DNA of 64,000 nt, taken from positions 1-64,000 of the forward strand of contig JAFWQM010000022.1 of assembly GCA_017509065.1 (NCBI GenBank), written 5' to 3'. The notes under the pieces are model-generated. The model had not been told where the DNA came from. It saw only the letters and a list, made by a program, of their open reading frames with translations, and made no database searches. Positions within the stretch are counted from its first letter, which is position 1; each line of letters opens with the position of its first letter. This DNA is from Clostridia bacterium. GTDB lineage: Bacteria; Bacillota_A; Clostridia; Christensenellales; Aristaeellaceae. The position numbers and the translations under genes were made by a program. Shown in pieces: positions 8,605-16,535 of the stretch.

Positions 8605-10101
8605 TCATTCTTTCACGCAGTATTCAAACCGGCTGAAAGAGGCAGTGCCTCCGGTAGTTTCCAGGGCATAGCAGAACAGTCCGGCACGAACGCCCGCGAA
8701 GTGGTTCAGGTCGAACACGGCGCGCTGGGGCTGGCCCAGGGGGCGCCACGTATTGTCCTCAAAATAGAAATAGGATACAGTATCCCGCATATTGGTGAAA
8801 TTAAAGACCGCTTTCAGCACAGCGGTGTCAGGAGCGGGCACTTCTGCGGCCACGGTTTCACCCGCGCCGTTCGCGTCCTTTTTCAGCAGCGACAGGAAAA
8901 AGCCCTCTTCCGTGCGGCGCAGGGCAATGGCGTGCCAGGGGTATTGCAGGGCGCACAGGCCCGCGCGGTCGCCAGGGTTCAAGCGGCTGCCGTCTACTTG
9001 CACCGTCACTTCGGTGACAGGATGCGTGCAGCGGACGGTCAGGGTATTGCGGGCGTCGGTCAGCGCTTTGTCCGTGCGTCCGGCGGTCAGGGTCAGCGCG
9101 CCGTTTCCGGTCTGCCATAGATTGTTGTCCGGGGCGTGATTCCATTCCCACATGGCGCTGAGTTCAGGCGTTACAAAGGCGTCGGATTGCGCCAAAGGAG
9201 CATATTCATAGCCTGGCCGGGTGGTCAGATTAACCGCTTCCTTCGGCGCTTTTCCGTCGTGACCGATCACCGGCATGCCATTTTCCCAGGCCATGGGCAG
9301 CAGCACGGGCACGCGCCCCACCGCACCGTGATCCTGGAAGAATATGGCGTACCAGCGCCCGTCCGGAGTATCCACGATGCCGCCCTGGGCGATGCCCTGG
9401 CCGTGGAAGCCCAGGTCATCGTTGAACACGATGCCACCCGTGAACTCGCCCGTCAGGCTGTCGGAGGCAAAGCAGCTTTCCACCCGCCGCCAGCGGTCAG
9501 GCAGGGAATGGATGGTAAAGAGGTAATACTTCCCGTTGATCTTATAAAAGTGGGAGCCTTCATAGCCCAACTGCTTCGTCGGTCCCATCTGAACCAGCAC
9601 CCTGTCCAGGCCCCCGGGCTGGCGTCCGGTCAGGTTCGCGTTCAGCTCGGCGATGCGGATGGTGCTGTTGCCGTAGATGATGTACGCTTTCCCATCGTCG
9701 TCAAAGAACAGGGACGGGTCATGGTACATGGGCTTGATCGTGTTCAGCGTCCAGGGGCCGTGCTCAATATCTTTTGTGTGGTAAATACGCGTTTCGTTCT
9801 TGTCCACCACGGCGAAGCAGATGTAGAACTCGCCGTCATGCCAGCGCAGGGAGGGGGCCCACATGCCCTTGCCGTAGCAGTTTTTTCCGTTACGGAGGGC
9901 GCGGGCGTCCGTATCGTCCAGTTGGTCGTACAGGTGCCCGCACCACTCCCAGTGAATCAGGTCGTAAGAACGCAGGATGGCGCAGCCAGGGCAGAAGTGC
10001 ATGGTGGTGCTGACGAGGTAGTAGGTCTCCCCCACCCGGATCACGTCCGCGTCCGGGAAGTCGCTGGCTGTCAGCAGGCTGCTGCCCTTACTGATTGCTG
10101 A
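8605..10101 (-). CDS. Second GH43 module with C-terminal beta-sandwich; frame-shifted continuation of the upstream GH43
   Basis: This frame encodes a five-bladed GH43 domain plus a C-terminal concanavalin-like domain, typical of beta-xylosidases/arabinofuranosidases. Catalytic landmarks: FPDADVIRVGETYYLV (base Asp), YHDPSLFFDDDG (pKa-modulating Asp) and GYEGSHFYK (acid Glu). The first usable start, a GTG at 10044, falls after the catalytic Asp, so translation from there would give a crippled enzyme without a signal peptide. The frame is open upstream to the end of the preceding GH43 gene, and removing one C from the C6 run at 10102-10107 joins both into one ~1020-residue protein. I regard it as the C-terminal half of a two-catalytic-domain secreted enzyme broken by an indel or sequence error. 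Confidence 0.8.
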   Translation of the reverse strand, partial: SAISKGSSLLTASDFPDADVIRVGETYYLVSTTMHFCPGCAILRSYDLIHWEWCGHLYDQLDDTDARALRNGKNCYGKGMWAPSLRWHDGEFYICFAVVDKNETRIYHTKDIEHGPWTLNTIKPMYHDPSLFFDDDGKAYIIYGNSTIRIAELNANLTGRQPGGLDRVLVQMGPTKQLGYEGSHFYKINGKYYLFTIHSLPDRWRRVESCFASDSLTGEFTGGIVFNDDLGFHGQGIAQGGIVDTPDGRWYAIFFQDHGAVGRVPVLLPMAWENGMPVIGHDGKAPKEAVNLTTRPGYEYAPLAQSDAFVTPELSAMWEWNHAPDNNLWQTGNGALTLTAGRTDKALTDARNTLTVRCTHPVTEVTVQVDGSRLNPGDRAGLCALQYPWHAIALRRTEEGFFLSLLKKDANGAGETVAAEVPAPDTAVLKAVFNFTNMRDTVSYFYFEDNTWRPLGQPQRAVFDLNHFAGVRAGLFCYALETTGGTASFSRFEYCVKE

Positions 10102-11656
10102 GGGGGGAAAAGAACTGCCATTGCAGCAGCGAAATATCGGCCTGGGAGAAGCGGAAATACAGGTCGTGCTGGCCTGCGATAGTCTGCGGCAGGCTGAACA
10201 GCTCCTCCCTGAATTCCTGCGCCGCGGGCAGGCTGATCACCGCGGCGGGTTCAGCGTCCGGGTCGTCCAGCACGATCTCGATCGTCCCGCTTTCGGCCGT
10301 CATGTATTGCAGCTTCACGCCGCCCACGCCGTCCGCGCCGAAGTCCACGCCAGCGACGCCGATCCAGCCGCCCGCCGAGGAACTCTTCACCAGCATGTCG
10401 CCGGTGCCCGCCTTCTTATCTTCGTCATGGGCCAGCGCCGTTTTCGCGCCTGCAAGGGAAGCGATGGTCGCCGCGGGAACCGCCCGATAGGGGTCGAAGG
10501 GGCGAACCTGCGAAACACCCGCGTAGGTGCCTTTGGACAGCGCGGGCAGGCCCTCCTGATTCAGCTTCAGGTCGTCCACGAAAACGCTGCGGTAGCCCGC
10601 GTTCAGCTTTTTGGCCCGATCCAGCGTGGCGGCGTGGTAGGTGATGTAATACTTGCCCTCAAATTCAAACATGCAGTGGTGGTTGTTGCCGCCCACACCA
10701 AAGTAAGACCCCGGGTTCTGCAGCACGCGGCCCGCGTAGGTGAAGGGGCCCATGGGACTGTCGGAGGTCATATACACAATCTCGCCGCTCTTGAAGCCCT
10801 GCGCGCTGCCGGAGGCGGGCACGTTGAAGTTGGAGCAGTAGGAATAGACGTAGGTGTCCCCGAACTTATTGATGCCGGAATCCTCGAACAGCCACGGCGG
10901 GGAAATGATCTCCGGGGCGCCGTCCAGGCTGATCATGTCTTCGCCCAGCTTGACCACGCGCGCGGTGCCGGGATCGGCGGCCTTTCCTTCGGGGATGCCG
11001 CCGCCGAAGTACAGGTAGGCGCTGCCGTCGTCATCCACCAGCACGGCAGGGTCGAACAGCCAGGTGACTTCCTTGCAGGTGGGCGTGCTGCGGCTCACCA
11101 GCGGCTTCGCCAGCGGGTCGGTAAAGGGGCCGATGGGACTGTCCGCCGTCAGTACACCGATGCCGCCGCCACTGTTGGCGAAGTAGAGGAAGAATTTGTC
11201 CTGCCCGTCGATGTTCTTCCACGCCGCGCAGGGAGCCCAGGAATTGCCCGCCCATTTGGCCGCGCCGCTCTTGCCCGCCGCTTTCACCGAGCCGTGATCC
11301 TGCCAGTTGACCAGGTCATCGGAGGAGAATACGCGCAGGGTGGTGATGTTGCTGTAATCGTTGGTGCGGATCTTGCTGTCCGCGCCCAGCATGAGTTCGT
11401 CGCCAGTCATGTACAGATACACGCGGCCGTTGTAGACCATGGCCCACGGGTCGGCGCCGTACCGCTGGATCATCACGGGGTTATGATCTTTCAGAGTTTT
11501 ATAAACCTTCACTTTTTTCTCCTCCTGCTTTGCGGCGCTGGCCTGAGCCAGCATGCTGAATGCTTGCCGGGGCGTTTCCCCGTCTGCCGAAGCGGGCGTT
11601 CCGCCAAGCAGCAGCGCAAGCCCCAGCAGCACCGCGGTGATCCTTCTTAGCCGCAT
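10088..11656 (-). CDS. Secreted GH43 arabinoxylan arabinofuranohydrolase-like enzyme with CBM6
   Basis: 522 residues. A signal peptide (MRLRRITAVLLGLALLLGG then PASA) is followed by a GH43 beta-propeller (HNPVMIQRYGADPWAMVYNG start; WLFDPAVLVDDDG; GSYFGVGGNNHHCMFEF) and a C-terminal CBM6-like lectin module (MLVKSSSAGGWIGVAGVDFG ... LYFRFSQADISLLQWQF). This is the architecture of XynD-type enzymes that remove arabinose from arabinoxylan outside the cell. The stop comes right after the CBM6 at a C6 run, where another GH43 continues in a different frame. GGAAGTGG precedes the ATG. A divergent AraC regulator next door probably controls it. Confidence 0.88.
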   Translation of the reverse strand: MRLRRITAVLLGLALLLGGTPASADGETPRQAFSMLAQASAAKQEEKKVKVYKTLKDHNPVMIQRYGADPWAMVYNGRVYLYMTGDELMLGADSKIRTNDYSNITTLRVFSSDDLVNWQDHGSVKAAGKSGAAKWAGNSWAPCAAWKNIDGQDKFFLYFANSGGGIGVLTADSPIGPFTDPLAKPLVSRSTPTCKEVTWLFDPAVLVDDDGSAYLYFGGGIPEGKAADPGTARVVKLGEDMISLDGAPEIISPPWLFEDSGINKFGDTYVYSYCSNFNVPASGSAQGFKSGEIVYMTSDSPMGPFTYAGRVLQNPGSYFGVGGNNHHCMFEFEGKYYITYHAATLDRAKKLNAGYRSVFVDDLKLNQEGLPALSKGTYAGVSQVRPFDPYRAVPAATIASLAGAKTALAHDEDKKAGTGDMLVKSSSAGGWIGVAGVDFGADGVGGVKLQYMTAESGTIEIVLDDPDAEPAAVISLPAAQEFREELFSLPQTIAGQHDLYFRFSQADISLLQWQFFSPLSNQ

Positions 11657-11766
11657 ATGTCCACTTCCTTGTCAAAAGATGTTGCTACAGCGCATCCGCC
11701 GTTTTTTCATTGTACGAAAACGGCTCTCTTCCTGCATTGCTTTCTATGCCATGTTCTTTGCATTAT

Positions 11767-11795
11767 TTGCTTTTTTTGTCAATGTATGCTATACT
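11767..11795 (+). promoter_or_regulatory. Promoter of the AraC-family gene
   Basis: TTGCTT, 17 bases, TATACT in the 222-base divergent region between the GH43 and AraC genes. No clear operator is seen. Confidence 0.55.
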
Positions 11796-11878
11796 CGCAT
11801 TGCTGATTTTTCTGAAATCCTCTCTTGGTTCCTTTCCGCCAATCGCTTTCAATTCTGCCCAACCGAGGTGCGACTGCC

Positions 11879-12904
11879 ATGAAATACGGCTTTTCCGAGG
11901 CCAGCCCCTATCCCCAGCCCAACGGTATTTTCCGGGCGACGCAGCGGCTGAACGGGCTGGAGGAGGATGTGGAATTCCTGCCGGGCACGTCCATCCGCGT
12001 CTGGTATACACACCAGGCCACCTGCTATCCGCCTCACTGGCACCGGTGTATGGAAATCATTGAGTGTGTCCATTCCCATTATACAGTGCAAACGGAAAAA
12101 GAAACCTACACCGTTTCGCCGGGCGAGATCCTGGCGCTGCCGGGCGGCGTGGTGCACGACCTGCAGCCGGGAGAGGACTGCAACGGCTGGATCTATCTGT
12201 TTGATCTGGCATGGCTAAACGGTATTCCTTCCTGCCGGAATATCGCTTCCCGGCTCACGCGGCCCATCCTGCTTTCGCGGCAGACGATGCCCACTGCTTT
12301 TTCCAAAGCGGCCAGCCTGCTCAGCAGGATGCGGAACGATTATTTCAGCGACAACCCCATGCGGGAAGCGCTGTTCGATTCCTCTGTCCTGCGGCTGCTG
12401 GAACAGCTGACGCGCATGGACGAAACGGAGGCGGAGAACGCCTTCCTTGACAAGCGGCACGAGCACGACGCGCTGTTCGACCAGGTGACGCGCTATATTG
12501 ACGAGCATTTTGCCGAGGACCTGACCCTGACAGGGCTGTCCCGTCGGTTCAATCTGTCCAGCGCTTACTTTTCCCGCCTGTTCAAGCAGTATGCCCACGA
12601 TTCCTTCAGCGGCTATCTGGCCAGCCGCCGTTTCACGGAAGCGGACCGCCTGCTGATGGACCCTACCATCCCCATCACGGAGGTAGCTTTCCGGTGCGGT
12701 TACAACAGCCCCGCTGTCTTCAGCCGCGCATTCCTGGCCCAGCGAAAATGCTCCCCGTCCAAATTCCGCCATATCTATGCCCGCTTTGAAATGCAGCGGC
12801 AAAAACACGGGGAAGAAGGCGGTTACGATTCAGATATCCTGGGGGAACCGCTCTTTGGAGCCCAAAGAGCGGTTCCCCCAGACCCCTTCCGAGAAAGGCT
12901 ATAG
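11879..12904 (+). CDS. AraC-family transcriptional regulator
   Basis: About 341 residues from ATG 11879 (GAGGTG upstream). The N-terminal half is a cupin sensor (HWHRCMEIIECVHSHYTV, PGEILALPGGVVHDL), the C-terminal ~100 residues a double helix-turn-helix (LTLTGLSRRFNLSSAYFSRL and ITEVAFRCGYNSPAVFSRAF). It is divergent from the GH43 genes and likely senses a pentose or oligosaccharide to activate them. Oddly, the last ~20 residues (LGEPLFGAQRAVPPDPFRER) are encoded by a REP-like palindrome, so the natural C-terminus was replaced or extended when the repeat inserted. Confidence 0.93.
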   Translation: MKYGFSEASPYPQPNGIFRATQRLNGLEEDVEFLPGTSIRVWYTHQATCYPPHWHRCMEIIECVHSHYTVQTEKETYTVSPGEILALPGGVVHDLQPGEDCNGWIYLFDLAWLNGIPSCRNIASRLTRPILLSRQTMPTAFSKAASLLSRMRNDYFSDNPMREALFDSSVLRLLEQLTRMDETEAENAFLDKRHEHDALFDQVTRYIDEHFAEDLTLTGLSRRFNLSSAYFSRLFKQYAHDSFSGYLASRRFTEADRLLMDPTIPITEVAFRCGYNSPAVFSRAFLAQRKCSPSKFRHIYARFEMQRQKHGEEGGYDSDILGEPLFGAQRAVPPDPFRERL

Positions 12905-12908
12905 AAAG
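12839..12908 (+). repeat. REP-like palindrome R2 with tail, inside the 3' end of the AraC gene
   Basis: Palindrome CTGGGGGAACCGCTCTTTGG / complement, then the tail ACCCCTTCCGAGAAAGGC. The AraC reading frame runs through it and stops in the tail. Confidence 0.85.
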
Positions 12909-12957
12909 ATAAAGACTTTTGCTCGGACGTTTTGCCAAATAAAAACCGGGCATTTCC

Positions 12958-12986
12958 TTTACAGAGGGGGCAATTATTGGTAAAAT
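12958..12986 (+). promoter_or_regulatory. Promoter of the UxaB-like relic
   Basis: TTTACA, 17-base spacer, TAAAAT, 34 bases before the GTG start. Confidence 0.6.
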
Positions 12987-13019
12987 ACAGACGAAAAAAC
13001 ACAGGGAGGATGCTGACGC

Positions 13020-13703
13020 GTGACCATTGAGGAAAAGCGGCGGGAAAGAATGAGTACTGCGGAAACGCGGATGAGGGGAAGCCTGCTGTCCGTGATTCTG
13101 CCGGTAGGGATGCTGGCGGGGCTGGACACGGTCAGGGACTGCATGAAGGATGAAACGATCCGGGCGTTCCTGGGCCATACCCTGCTGCATGAAATCATGC
13201 CCTGCCTGGGCGAGCATCGGGACATTCTCGATCCCGTGGCCATGGCGGTGTGCAAAGAATTGGAAGAACCCGCCGTGATCCAGCCGCTGGCCTTACTGCT
13301 GCAAAACGCCGTGCGGGCATGGGCCAGCCAGGTTTTGCCCATCCTGAAAAACTATGTGGAGCGGGATGAGCATTTGCCGCCCTGTCTGTGCATGAGTTTA
13401 GCCGCGCTGATTATGCTGTTTGCCGGGACGCGGCAAGAGGACGACGGACGCTATACGATTCTCAAAAACGGCGAGCGCTGCTTCGTCAGCGAAGATGAAG
13501 AAATCCTCGCTTCCTTCTCCCGCCTGTCCTGCGACATGCCGCCGGAATCCCTGGCCTACGCCGCGCTCAGCGACCGCGCCATCTGGGACGAGGACCTGCG
13601 GGAAATCTCCGGCCTGGAGGATTTGATCGCCGACCAGTTGCGGGACCTGCAGCTTCTCGGCCTGCTGGACGCGCTGGCGAAGGCCTGGAAAAATCATGAA
13701 TAA
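13020..13703 (+). CDS. C-terminal half of a tagaturonate reductase / mannitol dehydrogenase family protein
   Basis: 227 residues aligning in pattern with only the helical C-terminal domain of UxaB-type long-chain dehydrogenases: LAGLDTVRDCMKDETIRAF, ALLLQNAVRAWASQVLPIL, LCMSLAALIMLFAGTR, and WDEDLREISGLEDLI. The N-terminal NAD-binding Rossmann domain is absent, and the catalytic K-x4-N-x2-H motif expected near the start is not conserved (MRGSLLS where LNGAHTS would be). Yet it has its own promoter, AGGGAGGA ribosome site and GTG start, and an intact frame. It may be a relic that became a stand-alone protein, or a pseudogene. It overlaps no other gene and precedes trmL by 19 bases. Confidence 0.65.
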   Translation: MTIEEKRRERMSTAETRMRGSLLSVILPVGMLAGLDTVRDCMKDETIRAFLGHTLLHEIMPCLGEHRDILDPVAMAVCKELEEPAVIQPLALLLQNAVRAWASQVLPILKNYVERDEHLPPCLCMSLAALIMLFAGTRQEDDGRYTILKNGERCFVSEDEEILASFSRLSCDMPPESLAYAALSDRAIWDEDLREISGLEDLIADQLRDLQLLGLLDALAKAWKNHE

Positions 13704-13722
13704 CTGAGGAAGATTGAAGCCA

Positions 13723-14238
13723 ATGCATGTCGTTTTATATGCGCCGGAAATCCCGCAGAACACCGGCAACATCGCCCGCACCTGCGCCGCCACGCGCACG
13801 GGACTGATTTTGATCGAACCGCTGGGATTTCAGCTTGCCGATAAATATATGAAGCGGGCGGGGCTGGATTATTTTTCCATGGTAGAAATTCAGGTGATGC
13901 CGAATTTTGAAGCGCTGATGGAGAAGTACCCGAACGCGCAGTACCATTTTGCGTCCACGAAAGCCCCGCGCTCCTACGCCGAAGCGCGATACGGCATGGA
14001 CGATTTCCTGGTGTTCGGCTGCGAAACGAAGGGCCTGCCCGAATCGCTGCTGCAAAGGGTGTATGACCGCTGTGTACGCATTCCGATGCGTTCCGACGCG
14101 CGTTCGCTGAACCTGGCCAACTCCGTGGCCATCATCCTGTACGAAGCCCTGCGGCAGAACGGCTTCCCCAATCTCTCCGCCGAAGGGAAGCTGACCGGGC
14201 GACAGGACGAAAGCGCGCCGTGGATGGACTATGTTTGA
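13723..14238 (+). CDS. trmL: tRNA (cytidine/uridine 34-2'-O)-methyltransferase
   Basis: 171 residues, standard SPOUT (trefoil-knot) methyltransferase of the TrmL class. It starts MHVVLYAPEIPQNTGNIART and has the SAM-binding knot motifs VFGCETKGLPESLL and IPMRSDARSLNLANSVAIIL. It methylates the wobble 2'-OH of some leucine tRNAs in the cytoplasm. I prefer ATG 13723 over a TTG nine bases earlier because family members start here. It follows the UxaB-like gene closely and may be co-transcribed. Confidence 0.93.
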   Translation: MHVVLYAPEIPQNTGNIARTCAATRTGLILIEPLGFQLADKYMKRAGLDYFSMVEIQVMPNFEALMEKYPNAQYHFASTKAPRSYAEARYGMDDFLVFGCETKGLPESLLQRVYDRCVRIPMRSDARSLNLANSVAIILYEALRQNGFPNLSAEGKLTGRQDESAPWMDYV

Positions 14239-14240
14239 AT

Positions 14241-14350
14241 GAGAGTACAGATAACAGCGTTCAGAGTACAGATTTATCTTGTCTGCAAAAATGTTTTCGA
14301 TCTGAAAAGCATACTGTATTCTATCTGTACTCTGCACTCTGTTCTCTGAA
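14241..14350. repeat. Heptamer-period inverted element A
   Basis: Left arm has 7-base units AGAGTAC AGATAAC AGCGTTC AGAGTAC AGATTTA; the right arm (14,312-14,349) carries the complementary series (TCTGTAC TCTGCAC TCTGTTC TCTGA). The arms can form a long imperfect hairpin. Related in design to elements at 15.3, 41.3-41.6, 43.2-43.4 and 60.7-60.8 kb. Confidence 0.75.
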
Positions 14351-14367
14351 AAAAGGGGGTTTCAGCC

Positions 14368-14589
14368 GTGTCACAGCAAGGCCGTCAGAACTACGATCAG
14401 CGCCTGAAATGGGCGCAGGAGGAGCGGCGCGAGCGGTTCAGCCTGATTTATAAGATGATGGATTTCGTGGGCGTGGTGCTGGGCGTGATCTTTATTTTCG
14501 TGCTGCTGGCGCTGCTGTTCAGCCTTCTTTCCTGGCTGAGCGACGATGTTTCCAGCACCTTTTCCATCCTCAAAACAAAGCTGCAATAG
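14368..14589 (+). CDS. Small single-pass membrane protein
   Basis: 73 residues from a GTG start after AGGGGG. A charged N-terminal helix (QRLKWAQEERRERFSL) leads into one hydrophobic segment (VGVVLGVIFIFVLLALLFSLL) and a short tail. No family recognised. It lies between trmL and a uracil-DNA glycosylase gene. Confidence 0.6.
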   Translation: MSQQGRQNYDQRLKWAQEERRERFSLIYKMMDFVGVVLGVIFIFVLLALLFSLLSWLSDDVSSTFSILKTKLQ

Positions 14590-14646
14590 CGCGGCGCATG
14601 TTTTTTTCTTTGCCCGGAATAATAACGAGGGAAGCGAAGCTTTCCG

Positions 14647-14683
14647 GCCCGGCGCGCCCGGAATGGGAGCACGCCGGGCTTTA
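14647..14683 (+). other. GC-rich hairpin upstream of the UDG gene
   Basis: CCCGGCG and CGCCGGG arms around a 17-base loop followed by CTTTATA; could be a weak terminator for the small membrane protein gene. Confidence 0.4.
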
Positions 14684-14700
14684 TACGAAGGAGGCGCGAT

Positions 14701-15255
14701 ATGGAGGTATCCTGGGACTCGCTGCACGCGGAGATCGCGGCGTGCGAAAAGTGCGATTTGTGCCGCCATATCCACAATAAGGTGCCGGGTCAGGGCGACG
14801 GGAACGCCGACCTGATGTTTATCGGCGAAGGCCCAGGTGCGGATGAAGACTTACAGGGCCTGGCTTTCGTCGGCGCGGCTGGGCAATTGCTGACGAAGAT
14901 GATCGCCGCCATCGGCTATACGCGGGAGCAGGTGTACATCTGCAACGTGGTCAAGTGCCGCCCGCCCCAGAACCGCGTGCCCGCGCCGGAGGAAGCCGCC
15001 GCCTGCCTGCCCTATCTGCGCGCGCAGTTCGCGCTGGTGCGGCCCAAGGTTGTGGTACTGCTTGGCGCCACCGCCGCCCGCGCCATCCTGGGAGACAGTA
15101 TCCGCATCACCCGCGACCGCGGGCAATGGGTGGAAAAGAAGGGCGTCTGGTTCATGCCCACTTACCACCCCGCCGCTCTCCTGCGGGATGAAACCAAAAA
15201 ACGCGACGCCTGGCACGATTTGCAGGCAGTGAAGGCGAAGCTTGAAGAAGGGTAA
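14701..15255 (+). CDS. Family 4 uracil-DNA glycosylase
   Basis: 184 residues. The N-terminal CEKCDLC, with further cysteines in ICNVVKCRPP and CLPYL, supplies the iron-sulfur cluster ligands of family 4 enzymes. Active-site motifs are GEGPGADED (motif A) and YHPAALLRD (motif B). It removes uracil from DNA to start base-excision repair. GGAGG precedes the ATG. A second, divergent relative follows 130 bases downstream, separated by a repeat element. Confidence 0.93.
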   Translation: MEVSWDSLHAEIAACEKCDLCRHIHNKVPGQGDGNADLMFIGEGPGADEDLQGLAFVGAAGQLLTKMIAAIGYTREQVYICNVVKCRPPQNRVPAPEEAAACLPYLRAQFALVRPKVVVLLGATAARAILGDSIRITRDRGQWVEKKGVWFMPTYHPAALLRDETKKRDAWHDLQAVKAKLEEG

Positions 15256-15257
15256 AT

Positions 15258-15357
15258 AAGAGTACAGAGCGCAGAGTACAGAGTACAGATTTATATACTC
15301 CGACATTTCCGTATTCCAAAATGCATCTTCCAAATCATCTGAACTCTGTACTCTCTA
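15258..15357. repeat. Heptamer-period inverted element B
   Basis: Left arm AGAGTAC AGAGCGC AGAGTAC AGAGTAC AGATTTA; right arm (15,338-15,356) TCTGAAC TCTGTAC TCTCTAA. Same sequence family as element A, 1 kb away. Confidence 0.75.
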
Positions 15358-15383
15358 ACGATTATCGTATCGGAGGTTCCGTT

Positions 15384-15974
15384 ATGCCGGGAGTTCGATC
15401 CGTCTATCAGGAAATGCAGGCATTTTTCAAGCCTCTCTGGCCGGGCGAGGACAGGCCCCTGGTGCTGGGCGAGGGCAAGGAAAGCAGCCCCGCGCTCATG
15501 CTCATCGGCGAAGCGCCGGGTGAAACCGAGGTGATCAAGCGCCGTCCCTTCGTGGGCAGGGCGGGCAAGAACCTGGACGAATTTCTGACCCTGGCCCGGC
15601 TGAATCGGGAGGACATTTTCGTAACCAATGCAGTCAAGATCCGCCCCACGGAAAACGGCCCCACCGGCCGTACCCGCAACCGCGCGCCGAACAGGGAAGA
15701 GCTTTCGCTGTTTATCCCCTGGCTGATGAAGGAAATACAGGCTGTGAAGCCTCGTTTCCTGGTCACGCTGGGCAACGTGCCGCTGAAAGCTCTCACCGAA
15801 AACAAAAACACCGTGGGCGGCTGTCACGGACAGTGGCTCAGCAGCAAAGCGAATGTGCCGCTGTTCGCGCTATACCATCCCGCGTCCGTCATCTACCGCC
15901 GCACGCTGGCCGCCATATATGAGCGGGATGTGCTGACCCTTGCCGAAGCGCTGCACGATACGAAAGGAAGCTGA
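15384..15974 (+). CDS. Uracil-DNA glycosylase superfamily protein lacking the FeS cysteines
   Basis: 196 residues from ATG 15384 (CGGAGG upstream). It keeps motif A (GEAPGETEVIKRRPFVGRAGKN) in shortened form and motif B (YHPASVIYRR), but has no CxxC and replaces the VVKCRPP cysteine with AVKIRPTEN. It is thus a cluster-less relative of family 4 UDGs, perhaps with different substrate specificity. It overlaps in context with the preceding UDG, suggesting an ancient duplication. Three bases separate it from the kinase gene. Confidence 0.8.
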   Translation: MPGVRSVYQEMQAFFKPLWPGEDRPLVLGEGKESSPALMLIGEAPGETEVIKRRPFVGRAGKNLDEFLTLARLNREDIFVTNAVKIRPTENGPTGRTRNRAPNREELSLFIPWLMKEIQAVKPRFLVTLGNVPLKALTENKNTVGGCHGQWLSSKANVPLFALYHPASVIYRRTLAAIYERDVLTLAEALHDTKGS

Positions 15975-15977
15975 ACC

Positions 15978-16463
15978 ATGGCCGCCGTTTATCTGATCTG
16001 CGGAAAAATCTGCTCCGGGAAATCCACCCTCGCCAAATCACTGGCGCGTGAAAAAAGCGCCGTGATCCTGTCCTGCGACGAAATCATGACGCTGTTCCCT
16101 CAGCCCGACGGCGATGAAGCATACGCGGCGGTATCCGAAAAAGTGAAAAGCCTTTTGCTCCGTAAAGCGGCGGATATTATCGCCTGCGGGGCGAATGTTA
16201 TCCTGGACTGGGGGTTCTGGTATAAGGCGGAACGCGCTGAAATCGCCGCTTTTTTTGCGGAGAAGCGCGTTCCTTTTTCTTGGTATTATCTGGATATATC
16301 GGACGCCCGCTTGCGGGAAAACATCGCCTGCCGTAACGCCCATCCCGGCCCTTCCGATTACTTTGTGGATGAGGGTCTGCTGCAAAAATGCCTTTCCCGC
16401 TTTCAGTCGCCCGATGCGGAAGAGGCCCGTTCATGGCAGGTCATCCGCTGTGACCGGCAATAG
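15978..16463 (+). CDS. P-loop kinase-like ATPase (AAA_33 type)
   Basis: 161 residues. Walker A is LICGKICSGKSTLAKSL at residues 6-22, followed by a substrate-binding acidic SCDEIM and a VILDWGFW strand; a lid-like arginine segment follows (DARLRENIACRN). Such proteins phosphorylate small molecules, nucleosides or sugars, or resemble zeta toxins; no antitoxin gene is visible, so a metabolic kinase is more likely. It is translationally close to the upstream UDG-like gene. Confidence 0.75.
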   Translation: MAAVYLICGKICSGKSTLAKSLAREKSAVILSCDEIMTLFPQPDGDEAYAAVSEKVKSLLLRKAADIIACGANVILDWGFWYKAERAEIAAFFAEKRVPFSWYYLDISDARLRENIACRNAHPGPSDYFVDEGLLQKCLSRFQSPDAEEARSWQVIRCDRQ

Positions 16464-16535
16464 TTGATTCTTCGGCGATGGCATAATCTCAGCGCTCAGC
16501 GTATGATTCCGGTTTCGCCAGGCGGCGGTTATCCG

